Below, one piece after another: positions 32,441 through 45,500 of a stretch of DNA of 64,000 nt. Numbering within the stretch: the first letter of the stretch is position 1; each line of letters starts with the position of its first letter. The notes under the pieces were generated by a model that had not been told where the DNA came from, did no database searches, and saw only the letters and a program-made list of their open reading frames with translations. The position numbers were made by a program, and so were the translations under genes. The DNA is taken from the NCBI GenBank assembly GCA_964036665.1, contig OZ038531.1, positions 3,348,001 to 3,412,000 of the forward strand, given 5' to 3'. Origin of the DNA: Gordius sp. MW1 (taxonomy: Eukaryota > Nematomorpha > Gordioida > Gordea > Gordiidae).

Positions 32441-35123
32441 TAGAACTGTTAAGAAGTTCATTTTGAACTAGTTCATTTTGAACTAGTTCATACTTTTTAC
32501 TGAACTTCGAACTGAACTAGTTACCTTTCCAAAAATTGAACTATGAACTTGAACTAGTTCCTTTTTTAACGTTGAACCTGAACTAGTTACTTTTTTACTA
32601 TTCTGAACAGGAACTTTACAATATAAAGGAACTAGTTCATCACAAAAATTATTATTTAAATTGAATTTATAAGCCGAGTTTGCTTGTTTTTATAAACAAG
32701 ACGATTTATTAAACGCGCCTTTAAATATTTATAGAAATCTACAATCGAACCTGTATTATTGTCAGTAAGAATCATTTGTTTAATTTTTGTGATTTATATG
32801 TGCCTTTAATTTTTAAAGATGGATATTGATAGTGGTTCTACTTCTAGTTCTAATATATCCTCCCAAGTGGATAGAGAAAATGATGCAGCATGTTCTGATC
32901 TACCCAACTCTTTACCTTGGCCTTCGATGGAAGATTTTTAAATTCGTATCGTCTAATAAAAATTCTATCGAGGCCAGGTGTGAATTGTGTGTAGGTAAGA
33001 AGCTTATTGCTGCATCAAGAACATCAATATTTAATATCAATTGATTCTAATTTTATAAATCTTATGGTTTCAAGATTTCCAGATTTCCAGATCTCTATGA
33101 TGATGACAATATTATTGCAGCTGTACTGCATCCAATGTTTAAAACAGATTGGGCTTGGATAAGATTATCCCAAAATCGGGAGGAGAAATATCGTATCCAG
33201 CGAATGCAGAAAATGTAAACCCTCAAACTTACAATGGGTTGGATTTCCTTGACATCAGACGTGAAAATTCGAATAAAGAAATCATTGAAAATTTTGTAAA
33301 ACTAAACAATACATTTGAGAAGATTTTTACCCTCATATTTAATTTTATAATTGCATTGTTGCCAATTTCTCCCAGTCTTTATTTTTTTTATTGTTCTTAA
33401 TGATGAACTCCAAAGTTATATATTCAGAAAGCCAAAATTTATGTTGCACAGATAATCTATCCTTGATAAATACATCTTTTGAAATATATAACGAATTTTC
33501 CCAGTTAAAACAAATTTTTATTAAATATAATGTTTGCCTTCCATCTCGTGCTCCTGTTGAAAGGCTTTTCAGTTTAGGAAAACTTATATTTGGGGATAAA
33601 CGTTCTTCCTTATTAAATGATAATTTTGAAAATAATATTTTGTTGAAGTCCAATTATCTACTTCCCCCTAATTTCTATTATCAATTGTAATTATATATAT
33701 TTTATTGTTTGAAATGAAAAATAAAGTTTTACACGTGTAGTTTAGAAAATTTGAAAATGATTTTGGGTCGGGTCCGGGTAGAAAATTTGAAAATGCTTTC
33801 GGGTCGGGTTCGGTTGAAAAATTTTAAATGCTTTCGGGTCGGGTCGGATCAAATTTATAGTGTCGGGTCCAAGGTACATTGTAAAGCGAGACCTATTTTT
33901 TTAATTAATGTTAATTGCTAAGCAAAGAGTGTTTTTAAATATCGAAACGAAATGTACAACTAATTTGGATCATTCATTTAATTAATTCTCTTCCTATTTT
34001 TTTTAATTTTAAAACTCCGAACTCTGAAGTGCTAGCTAATTCTCATCAATAATTCAAACTACATAAATTACTCCTGTTTTTAATTTGACTATTAAAAGGT
34101 AAATTATTTCAATAAAGTTATATTTTAAATTTTTTTAGTGTTAACCATGAAGTTTTAGGTAATCCTCATCGCTAATTTAAATTACATTTAATACATATTC
34201 AAAAGCCAACTTAAAAGTAAGTTATAATTTTATAAATGTTTCATTTGCAAATTAAATTAATATAGTATGACAACTTGTTTATAAATAAAATATTTTGAAT
34301 CATGTGCAACATCTAGGTTTTACCCTAAGACAATATATCTAAAGCATAAAATTAATATTAAAAAATAATTGCATGTAAAAATTTAATTTAAAACAACAAC
34401 AAAAAACATTAATATTATAATAAATATATACTAATTAGCTATATTTTTAATAACAATGATTTGATATTAAATAGTTGCCTCTAAAATCTATAACACATTA
34501 GTTAGACAAAATCTGTGGTTACAATTTGTTTCATAGCACTTTTATTTGTCGATTTAATTTTACACACCGCAATTTTCGCGCTCGAAAGTAATTTGATTTA
34601 ATAATTTTTCGGGTCGGGTCGGGTTCGGGTTACAGTTTTTAAAGTGCCCTCGGGTCGGGTCAGGTTCGGGTAGAAAATTTGAAAATGATTTCGGGTCGGG
34701 TCGGGTTCGGGTAGAAAATTTAAAAATTATTTCGGGTCGGGTCGGGTCCGGGTAGAAAATTCGAAAATTCTTTCGGGTCGGGTCGGGTTCGGGTTGAAAA
34801 AAAGTGACTTTGCAGTTCTCTAGTTATAAAAAAACTTTATATGCAATTGTTTATTAAATTAGATTTTACAAGTTTGAACTCCATCATCAAATAAAATTTA
34901 ATTGATAAAATTATATAATTGAAAAAATAATTTTCGATCAGATAAAACGTTTTTCAACTGGTTTAAATTTCTATAATATTAAAAAAAAAATGAACTGAAC
35001 TTGAACTAGTTCCTTTTGTAAAATCTGAACTAAGAACTGAACTAGTTCGTTCTAATTTATTTTTTTCAAATTGAAATATGAACTTGAACTAGTTCATATC
35101 TAAGATAAACTTTAACAGCTCTA
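32441..35123 (+). mobile_element. hAT element with TIRs and 8-bp TSD, decayed
   Basis: TIRs TAGAACTGTTAA (left) and TTAACAGCTCTA (right), 11 of 12 paired, flanked by GTTAATAG and GTTAATGG. Subterminal GAACTAGTTC palindromes on both sides. Inside, a start at 32819 (MDIDSGSTSSS) leads into a BED-type zinc finger piece (RCELCVGKKL), a DPRFK-like piece with AAVLHPMFKTDW, and the C-terminal dimerisation block PVERLFSLGKLIFGDKRSS at 33545-33610. Frames are broken and the catalytic core is missing. A GGGTCGGGT minisatellite (33762-33860, 34605-34800) has grown inside. A dead, non-autonomous hAT. Confidence 0.87.
34605..34800 (+). repeat. CGGGT-rich minisatellite inside the hAT
   Basis: Four to five units of about 45 bases made of TTTCGGGTCGGGTCGGGT and GGTAGAAAATTTGAAAAT. 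A second patch is at 33762-33860. G-rich and strand-asymmetric, so it could fold as a quadruplex. Confidence 0.8.
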
Positions 35124-35131
35124 GTTAATGG

Positions 35132-36574
35132 TAATTTTGGTTCAACTGCAAGGAAAAAATACTTGTTTGAATGAAACTATAATTCGTTAATTAGATAGGT
35201 AGAGGACATGGACTTTATTAATTTATATGAAATTCATAATATTTGACCATTTTTTGGCGTTTAAGGCAGTATGTTAAAATCAATTAATTTAAAACTTATT
35301 TATTAAAAATCAGCTAAAGCGCAGTTCTAATTGTTAAAATAATATTGATCTCCCCCCCCCCCATTTTCAAGGCGTTGTAACCTAGAAAGAATTTAAAATT
35401 TTAAACAAGAATACTAGTATTCAAAAATGTTCATCCTTTACTAGGTTGCACATTAGAAACAGCTTTTAAACAACATATTTCATAACAAAAAAACAAAGAC
35501 TGATTTTAATTAATAAATTTAGTAGTAAAAGTATTGCAATCCACTTGCTTTGAGTTGAGTGTTTTGGATTTGCTTATTTAGATAGCACATATTTGATGGT
35601 TATATGAGGTGAAATATTTTAGCATTCAAAAAAGAGCTCCAGAGGCATATGGAATCAAATTTGAATTGGGAAAAGGTAAATTAATTCCTATGGATAATTT
35701 TGGATAAATAGTGTTTATCGCTTAAAAAAATCTTCCTCTAATAATTTGCAATAGCCATACTGATTTTAAGGTTGTCTTTATATATTAGAGTTGTCTCATG
35801 AATATTAAGAGAAAAGTTATTATACTCCTGCACCAACCATTTGTGGCCCGATTCAGACGCCTCCTTAGAGGATTTTGGACCAAGCTCAGATAAAGATTAA
35901 TCGGCAAGTATATAAGCGCATTCAAGGCTTAAGCTCGTCCGGGAGCAAAGTCTAGCCAACAAATAAAAATAAATATATACATTTACGTATCTGTTTTTTA
36001 GAGGTATCGAGGTCGTGTTTTGATTTACGGTCTAAAGAAATCACGAATCCGGTTAATTTTAATTGTACAGGAGGAAATGGGACCAATAATATTTTCTGAT
36101 TTTGTAACAATAACTTTAATCGATTATCAGATATAAAATTAAGGTGGGTTTATAAATTTAATACCGGTTATGGTGACTAATTAAGATTTGTTAAGAGGAT
36201 TCGTTACTAAATGATTTCATAAATAAAATTAATTCTATTAAGATAAGTTAATTATTTTATGCATAAGCTCGGTCTTGCACCCTAAACCGCCAAAAATTCT
36301 TCAAAATTATGGCTAAATTATTATCAAAATATAATTTTGCCCCTTCCTAAATCATTTTTCCATCCTTTAATTCCGATGCTGACTGCTTCGGGTCGGGTTT
36401 AAGGTCAAAAATTGTACATTGCATAATAGACGTATCTTTTAATTTAATGCCAATGTATATAATAATACTTTATAATAAATATCGAAATGTATGATTAATT
36501 TATCTCGTTCCGTCATTTATATTATTTTATTTTTATTTGCCATAATCTGATGAAAATATTTGGCTATTCAAACA
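35132..36574. other. AT-rich intergenic region
   Basis: No ORF or domain recognised. Contains a C run at 35354 and a G-run MITE fragment at 36310-36385. Confidence 0.5.
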
Positions 36575-39500
36575 AACTCGGGCCTTCGGCCCTCGTGGGA
36601 AGGGGGAGAAGGGAAGGGGAAGGGGGAAGGGGAGGAGGGGAAGGGGGAAGGGGAGGAGGGGAAGGGAAGGGGGGGGGACTCATCTATACTCCGTATAAAC
36701 GTAGCATATTTGCTATGCAATTTATGGGAGAGAAAGGTGGAAAGGGGCGAGAATGCCTATAGGGGGGTATTAAATGCAAAATGATTAGTTAATTATTTAT
36801 ACAAATTTTCCATTTAATTACAAAAAAAATTGCCCCTCCGGGATTCGGACCCACATCAGTAGAGGCATAAGCCTTTGTAGGGGCACAGGGACCCATATCA
36901 GTAGAGGCATACGCACTGGGGAGGGCTTAGGGTAATTAACAATGTTAACTTATTCAAAAGCGAAAAAAAAACTTTCGATTCATAATTTGGCTAATGGTCA
37001 TTTTTTCATTGGTCAGTAGCCAGCGGACGGCCAAAAAGTCCTATTATCAATGTTATTTATAAGAACAAAATATTAATTTAATTTAGAAAAAAAAAAATAT
37101 TCGTCCTCTCCCGGGATTGAACACGAACCTCCACGTTAGGAAGCTGGTTAAAATAACTTGCTAGACATTAGACATCATCGGACGGACAACAAAAAACGAG
37201 CCCATAAATTGCATAGTAATTAAGAACCTCAAACAGTAGTGGTATGAATGGGAAATGGGAATAAGATCGTGTTAAAGATATACTACAACCGCAAGCAACT
37301 TCTATCAGGCCCCACATGAGCTGTTAGGTAATAGATTTTCTATTTTATTTTTACTCGCAAATAACTAACGCCTCTGTACAATGTTGAATTAAAAATTAAC
37401 TAAAAATTTACAAGGTCATCTCATTTGCTATATTTTTTACGTTTCTTTAAAAACCTATTATTAATTTTCAAGGTTCAGTAATTAAATATAATAACGAACG
37501 CGGGTAACACAGCGAGGGAGATAGGGATGAGGGGTGGAACACCTCTTATGCATTAATTTAAAAATCGACAAAACCTGAATAGGGTTCGGGTGTGTTATAA
37601 AATGATGCCAATTTTTTTTGGAAGCTATGCATGATATTGCATAAGTTGACTCCACTGTTGACTTTTAAAGTATATTTGTGAGAACAAATTAATGTGCCCA
37701 TTAAAAAATTTAATTTTCGCGCAGTAGAAAATTCAACTGCACAGTAAAATAATCAAATGCACAGTAAAATATTCAAATGCACAGTAAAATAATTGTATGC
37801 TCAGTAAAAAAAATAATATTCTATTAAATTTATAAAAAATATATTATGAGAAGGAGGGGGGGGGGGCAATTGCCCCTGTTTCCTCCTAGCTATGTCCTTG
37901 ATAATACTTGAAGTTAGAGTGACGAAAGGGGATTGTAAAACAATATGCAAACAAATGGAAATTCAACTAACAATGATACAACAATTTTGCCTCAAAGTTT
38001 TTGTGTCATAAAAGATCATTGTTATTTTATTTAATATTTTTTTAACCCAACCATATTTAAAAATTTGGCATGTTATAAAGTCATTATTTCATCAAATTAT
38101 GTGTTAAATTATAAGCTTAGATATTAGATAAAGATAATTACAAAACCACGTTTTATCTCCATAAAACCATATGTAATAAATAATTTTAAATAATGTTTTA
38201 AATGATAGTAAGAAGCAATATATTTATTTCATTAAAATAACCGATAAAATTATATTTTAAACTTTACTTAAAATGACTAAAATTATATAACATAGCTATA
38301 AATGCATAAATCGCAAATAGAGACGATAAAAAACGAAATAAAAATTTCAAATCACAATTTGGCCAATGGTCATTCTTATTATTGGTCAGTACCAAGAGAC
38401 GATTTATAAACACATACGAGTCAAAAAAAACGAAAAAAAATTCGATTCACACTTTGGTCAATGGTGATTTTTTTCCATTGGTCAGCAGGCAGCGAACGGC
38501 CAAAAAGCCATATTATCAATGGTATTATCGTATCCCTTGATACGTGGATTCCCCATTTCCCCCAACCCCTCGTAAAACAGTGTATCTCATTCGATTAATT
38601 ACAACATTTATTGTTAGATTTCTTAACATTGTCGGATCTTTTGATCTTATATCTTATACAAGAAGTACATCTGCCTATCAGAGGCATATTCACTGAGTAA
38701 CCCCTTTTCCTGTAACTTTAAGTACATAGTGATACTTTTACTTTCTATTTAATTTCAGTACGTGTGCGACTTTACCCCCCTCCCCCCGACGCGCTTATAC
38801 TTATTTAGTTATTTCTCCCCATATTTGATTGTTTATAACATGAACACGCATCAGTAATTTTAATATACGCGTGTGATCGTATTGATAATTTTAATTCTTG
38901 TGTGATTTTGATTAATTATAATTTAATTCTCGGATACAAAATAAATTAGGTAAAATTCTATTTAGTAAAAAGGAGTTTAATAATTTTACCCCTCTTCCTA
39001 AATGGGAAGAGGGTGTCCCTTTATTATGCAGCTCGTTCAATATCTCCCCTTATTCTTATTCCTCATAGCTTAAATCCCATCCTGAACAAATACAAAGAGT
39101 TGATCATCTTGTTTTAGAATTGGAAATTAAGAATTGGAATGAACAAAATATAAAGACCATCATGTTATTTAAGAATTGGGAATTATTGGAAAATACAATA
39201 GGTATTAACAAATACAATATATTAATTAGAAGAAAAAAACGAAAAAAAATTTCGAATTACAGTTTGGCCAATGGTGATTTTTTTTCAGCCAATGGTGATT
39301 TTTTTGCAAAAAACGGTCTATAAATACATACGAGTCAAAAAAAAAACGAAAAAAAAATTTCGAATCAAATTTTGGCCAATGGTCATTTTTTTCCATTGTT
39401 CAGCAGGCAGGGCACGGTCAAAAAGTCATATTATCAATGATATTAACAAGAACAATATATAAATTTAAATTAAAAAAAATATCCTCTCCGGGATTCGAAC

Positions 39501-40461
39501 CCACAGTAGTAGAAGCATAAGCTTTTTTAGGTGCAGCAGCCAGCGGACGACAAAAAGTCATATTATCAATGGTATTAACATAAACAATATATTAATTAGA
39601 AAAAAAACGAAAAAAATTCCAATTCACAATTTTGTCAATGGTCATTTTTTTCCATTGGTCAGTAGTCAGGGCACGGTTAAAAAGTCATATTATCAAGGGT
39701 ATCAACAAGACAATATATTAATTTAATTTAATAAATAAATAAAAATTTTGCCCTCTCCGGGATTCGAACCCACATTAGTAAAGGCATAGGGTTAGGTAAG
39801 GGGCACAGGGACCCGTATCAGTATAGGCATAGGCCCTTGTAGGAGAGGCCATGGGGTAATTATCAATGTTAACCAATTCAAAAACGAAAAAAAAAAATTT
39901 CGATTCACATTTTGGCAAATGGTTATTTTTTTCATTGGTCAGTAGCCAGCGGACGACCAAAAAGCCATATTATCAATGGTATTAATAAGAACAATATATT
40001 AATTTAATTTAAAAAATAAAATAAAAATTTTGCCCTCTCCGGGAAACCCACATTAGTAAAGGCATAGGGTTTGGTAAGGGGCACAGGGACCCATATCAGT
40101 AAAGGCATAGGGTTTGGTAAGGGGCACAGGGACCCATATCAGTAGAGGCGTAGGCCCTTGTAGGAAAGGGCATATATTCAAAGACGAAAAAATACCATAA
40201 ATTGCATATAGCAATTAAAAATTTCGATTTATTACGCCAATGGTCATTTTTTTCATTGGTCAGTAGTCAGCGGACGGTCAAAAATTTATATTATCAATGG
40301 TATTAACAAGAACAAAATATTAATTAAATTTAAAAAAAAATTCGTCCCCTCCCTAGCTTGAACCCGACACCTCCAGGTCACAAAGCTGGCGCCAATAACT
40401 TGGTGGACGACGGACGACGGACGGACAACCAAAAACGAGCCCATAAATTGCATAGCAATTA
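36575..40461. repeat. Composite of tRNA-like SINE modules with G-rich head
   Basis: Starts with CTCGGGCCTTCGGCCCTCG and a GGGGAA minisatellite (36596-36680), then TGCTATGCAATTTATGGG (36711-36728), whose complement ends the block (40440-40457). Between them a module of about 350 bases repeats: CCAATGGTCATTTTTT..CCATTGGTCAG, AGTCATATTATCAATGG, CTCCGGGATTCGAACCCAC, GGCATAGGCTTTTGTAGGGG, TATCAATGTTAAC. The complement of the TTCGAA block is a Pol III B box (GGTTCGAATCC), so a tRNA origin is likely. No protein coding. Confidence 0.75.
38640..38960 (+). repeat. Dispersed repeat with CCCCCCGACGCGCT, partner of 43800-44200
   Basis: TTTGATCTTA, TTTCAGTACGTG, CCCCCCGACGCGCTTATAC and GATTTTGA-like words occur in the same order at 43800-44200 inside AKAP17A intron 2. 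Interrupts the SINE composite. Family unknown. Confidence 0.6.
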
Positions 40462-41500
40462 ATATAATTTAAAATATATATTTGTAATTTAATAAAGTAT
40501 AAAGGATGAAATAAATCAATAATTAGTGTATTGTCAATTTATATGCCATCATTATCACAACGCTCCATATCTATTTAAATCATGACCACATCTTCACACA
40601 CTTATAGTATTTTTTAGCAATAATGTATATAGCAAAACAAGGTTTGTCGGGTCAGTTAATAATAATATCTAAATAAAAGATATAACAATTTAATAAATCA
40701 TCTTTCATGTATGCCCATTTATGTCAAAACCTAAAATATCACACAAATAAACTTTGTGCCTTTCGCATACAGTCTGCCATTTTATTGTTAAGGTTAGCTC
40801 TATAAATAGTATATAAGTTAGTTTTTGGGCCCACTATAGGTGTCAGTTGTAGGATTTACTTAAGAGTTTGAAGAGGTCATTGGAATATTACCATCGTATA
40901 TTATAAATTCGTAAAATGGCAATTTATATATAGTATTAAAAGCTAAAGGTTTATAGTCTATAACCAGACTTTAACTAAGAAGAGTCTTGCATGGGTCACT
41001 TAAAAACTGGCAGATAGTCATGTCGGTTTGGGTTAATATTTCAAAGAAAGCAGTTCAGACTCGCGCCCACAGAAGTAATTTGGCATGGCCATGCCTATAT
41101 CGATGTTTAGAGATTATGGTTAAAAACAAAATTATTTTAGCAATTTTACTCGGGTTTGGACATTTTTTAAGAGAGGGACGATTAAGAGGAGTTGGGTTCG
41201 GTTAGAGTCTATTTTAAAATCGGAATTTATTTGGGTTAAAAATTTTAAATAGATATTAGTTTGGGTTAAAATTTTTGATATTTTTTATCGATCTAAGGTC
41301 TACGACTAATAAAGATGTTGTGACGGGTTATAGTTGCAAATAGACGACACAGCAGACTCAACATTAACCCTAGCAATTATTTCTATAAACTTTTTAAATA
41401 CATTTAAATAAATTGTATGATGATTGTAGCAAATCCTAGACAAAAAAGGAATTCGCCTATTGAGTAGTTATCAGTTGGATTGGGCGTTTTACGGGGAACC
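40462..41500. other. Intergenic, nothing recognised
   Basis: AT-rich sequence with no supported gene. Confidence 0.5.
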
Positions 41501-41501
41501 G

Positions 41502-42219
41502 GTCAAAGGAGCACATAAATAGGAGCGAAACTCGTCATGATTGCTCAGATTTGCTCAGGGTTTTTTGATATGGTGAATTTGAATTTGTAACAAGTAATAT
41601 ATACATAAATTTTTAGAGAATTTATTGGAACTTATCTCATATTATTCATCAGAATTTAACATATTGTCTTAGCACAAAATATTTTATATTAACATGTCCT
41701 AGTGAAATCATAACAAGTAAATATATAAATATATAAAGATTGTATTGGAACATTTCTCATCATGTATATCAGAATTTAACATATTGTTTTAGCAAATACC
41801 TTATCCTGATGTTATACTTATAATGAAAGTCATTAATGTATGGAAAGATTTTATTGTATAATTTAGCACTTATATTTTTTAAATACCAACTATGGATATT
41901 TATAAAATTACATATTTTATTTATCCTGATGTTTTTTCATACTTATAATAAAAGTCAATCATGTATGAAAAGATTTTATTGTATCATTTTGTTTATATAC
42001 ATGTGATATAATTGCATGATGTATATTGACATTTTATGAGATGATATGTTTTTTAAAAAAATGAGGGACTAATTTCTTGATTTGGGTTAGGGTTATTTTA
42101 AAATTAATACACCCTTCTTTGTGCAAATTCTTCTTAGAAATAGGTTTGATAGTTTTGCCTTGATTTATTTTCAATAAACAAAGTGTGCTCCTTTTTTCCC
42201 TGATGAGCTCCTTTGACCC
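41502..42219. mobile_element. Inverted-repeat element with GGTCAAAGGAGC ends
   Basis: CCGGTCAAAGGAGCACAT at the left and GAGCTCCTTTGACC at the right are inverted; a second GGAGC/GCTCC pair follows. Inside are two tandem copies of about 124 bases (TCAGAATTTAACATATTG at 41650 and 41770) and two of ATGAAAGTCA-type units. No ORF. Probably a non-autonomous DNA element. Confidence 0.65.
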
Positions 42220-42262
42220 CCACTCGTTTTAGGTCAAGCGTACGTATTGTAATTGGTATCGT

Positions 42263-42499
42263 TTCAAAATGTCACAGTCCAAAATGTAACAAAGCCACAT
42301 CGTGAGATTCGCGAATCTCACGATCGTGAGATTCGCAATTACTCATTGCGCAAGCGCATAATTTCCATTGGGTAGTGTTTTAGGTCAGCGTTTTAGATTA
42401 GGGGTTGGGTTAGGATTAGATGTACATCAAATTCCCTCCCCATTTGAGATTTAATTTTTCGTGATATTCGTGTGACATTTTGGACTGTGATATTTTGAA
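42263..42499. mobile_element. MITE with TTTTGGACTGTGA ends, just upstream of AKAP17A
   Basis: TCAAAATGTCACAGTCCAAA at the left and ACATTTTGGACTGTGATATT at the right are 25-base inverted repeats. Inside is the perfect palindrome CGTGAGATTCGCGAATCTCA (about 42302-42323). It ends 68 bases before the AKAP17A ATG, so it overlaps the promoter region. Confidence 0.8.
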
Positions 42500-42566
42500 C
42501 CATTTAGTTTTTTACTCATATGTTTAGTTTTAATATTTTATTTTAATTCAAAGGGAGCTTATCAAA

Positions 42567-45500
42567 ATGGCAGGAATGTCAATATGCAACGATTCCCTTG
42601 ACTTAAATATTCTTTATGAACCAGGCGGTCTATATCTTAAGCCAATAATTCACTTAGAAATACTTGTAATGTTTCCTTCTTTTAAAACTCCTGGCACAAC
42701 CATTTCAAATTGGGAAATAATGGAAAAATTAAAGGAATTAATTGCACCAATTAAATTCATATCATTAAAGGTCTCCAAGACATTGATTGGGGGACAGGTG
42801 GTAGAAACACACTTTAAAAAATTTAATATGGTCATAAACAATGAATCTATTAATCCAAATCAATGTAAGCATTGTAAATAGCATTTACATTTCAATAGAA
42901 TTTAAACTTATGTATATTATCCCTAATTTATAACCTAATTTTGCATTTAGATGAGTTTCTTTTGTTGGAAGCAGAATTAGACAATAGTAAGCAGGCCTCA
43001 ACTATAGTTGATATATTAAATGGCAAACATAATTTTCTTATGAAGGACAGCTCTATTATTGGCAATAAAAGCTCTAGGCAAAGATATTCAATAATCAAGC
43101 TTTTAGGAATTATAAGTTCACTTAAAGTCAGAGCATCATACAAAGAACCTTTGACAAAAATGCAATCAAAATGTCATAATATTCATACACTGCGAGAAAG
43201 ATGGCTAACTTATTTTGGTAGTGAGAAGAAATTTTGTGAATTAAAACCAGGTCATCGTCCAGATACTGTTCTACTTCAAGAATTACCATGTAAGTGGTTT
43301 TCAGATACATCATTAGATAATTCAATTCAAACAAATATCTACCTTCCCAGTGAACAATTAGTTTATAAAGTATTTTCACGGTATGGCTCAATCAGAGCTC
43401 TTCACATTCCCATGCTAGACCAATTATCCTATGAAAATAATGTTAATAGTTTTGTAAATAAAAATTTTGCATCAACATCAAATTTGTACACAAATAATCC
43501 ACTTACATTTGAGGTTTACATACAATACATGGATTACGATGGATTTGAAAGGGCCATGACTGCCCTTATAAGTTCAAAACTAATGTTTAATCCATTCAAA
43601 GATAGTACAATAGCCAATAACTACTACACAACATATTTTAAGGTATGATGGCCTATTGTCAAACTTAGATAAAAACATTTAAGTCATTAAATTTTAATTG
43701 TTAGATGCTGATGTCAAATTTGAATTTATTAAGCTGAACTTATGATTGTGACTTATATATGTATATTTAAGTTAAAAAAGTAGATTTAAATATCAAAATA
43801 ATTTGATTAATCATGCATGCTACTTTGTGTCGTGTACCCATACACGAAGAATGAAATTAGCGTATCCAGAGATACGATGATGAAGATGTCTTCCCACACA
43901 CCCCCCCCCCCCCCCTCATCTCATCTTATTCAAAAATTAAAGTTAAGAGTTCAACACGCGGTACAATCTTTTGATCTTACACGTTGTACACTCATAGCGT
44001 AGACCATTATTCTTTTACATTTAATTTCTAGTACGCGTATACCCCCCCCCCCGACGCGCTGATACGTATTTGTTATTTTTCTTACGCGTGAGTGATTTTC
44101 GATATACGCATCTTATCGTATGCGATTTTGACATTGCGATCTTTTAATTATTATATATTTTCTTGGTTGTGATTATATTAATGCCATGTAATAAAGACAG
44201 TTGAGAAATATTTCTGCGTACGCGCGTGAGCCTGTTCGCGGCCCGGCCATCCCCCAATAATTTATCGTTTTACGGCCCAATTTTCCTTTAAGTTCCCCCA
44301 ATTAATTCCTAATAACTCTTCCCTTCTGGACCTTCTTATTTAAATCGTATTCCTTTTCGCCACGAATACGATACTTTGGAGATAGTTAATTTTATTTTGT
44401 GTTATTAAAATTAGTGTGACTTTGATAGAAACAAACACATGAGTCAATCTAATGTCAAAAGACGTGTTAAATTAATGAATGAACTAAAAGCCCAACCCCA
44501 AAGCATTATTACAACTAATGAAGTGTATGCAGTCGCAGAGTCTTCCCAACTATCCCACCTAAAACCCCAAGAAATTGATCCAAAAATTGAAAATATTAAA
44601 AACAGTACTCAAACTATATCTTGTGATAAGCAAAATTTTACACAAAAACCAAGGTAAAATATAAAGAAATTTGTATAGTTTTTTTTGACTCTTTAATACC
44701 ATGATTGGTAAATATGGGTAATTAAAAGTTTTGTTAACAGATTAAATGCTCCTTTGCCATTTTTGAACCTATTTTAGGTGAATTACTTTTTTGGTAGTAC
44801 AAAATGATTGTAAGCATAACCTTTATACGAGCATTTTACATGCTGATTTGTTAAACACATATGCTGAAATGCATCATCAGTTAACAGGAGAAAATTTAAT
44901 TTTAAAAAATGCAAGATTACCTTTTTATTTTTGTAACGCTAAGGATATTTTGAGATATTAAATTTTTTTGATTAAAATTTTGGCTAAATATCAAAATTTT
45001 GTTGATAAAGCAGTTCTTTTTGTAATTTAATTTTGCATTCCTCATACCTAAATAACTAATTTTGTTCCTATATATTTCCTTCCGACGCACCGGCAATCAA
45101 ATTAAAAATTGACCATATGAAAGTGGTAATAAATTTATTATAATAAATATAATGACATTATATGTCTTAATGCCTGATTTGGAATGAATGCTAACTAAAG
45201 TGCTTGCCATGCCTCATTTGTAATAAACAAATTCAAATCCAAGTTACTCCCCAACTAATGGCTAGTGTGGTAAAAATGGCTGGCTTTTGTTTGGTCGACC
45301 TGTGGTTTTAGTTGACTAAACCTAAACTTTGGTCTGTTTTTCGTAATCGACCTCTAGGCTTAGTCGAAATTTGAAAAACAGACCGGAATCGACCGTTAAT
45401 ATTAGTTGAACCAAAGGTGAACCATACAAAACTCAGCCATTTTTACAACACTACTAATGGCTATAGCCCTTAAAATATTAATTCGATTCCCAACTAAAGA

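Noticed and set aside
36596-36784. Gly/Glu-rich ORFs in the G-rich patch (also 57563-57805)
   Set aside because: They are translations of a GGGGAA minisatellite, open in several frames.
39120-39462. Small ORFs in the SINE composite
   Set aside because: Lys/Asn-rich translations of AT-rich repeats, no domain.
36830-40430. True tRNA genes at the GGTTCGAATCC blocks
   Set aside because: No complete cloverleaf: the B box is good but A box and acceptor stem are not, and copies are many and inside repeats.
36575-40461. LTR element suggested by similar blocks at both sides
   Set aside because: The ends are inverted rather than direct, no coding domain is present and the modules are tRNA-like.
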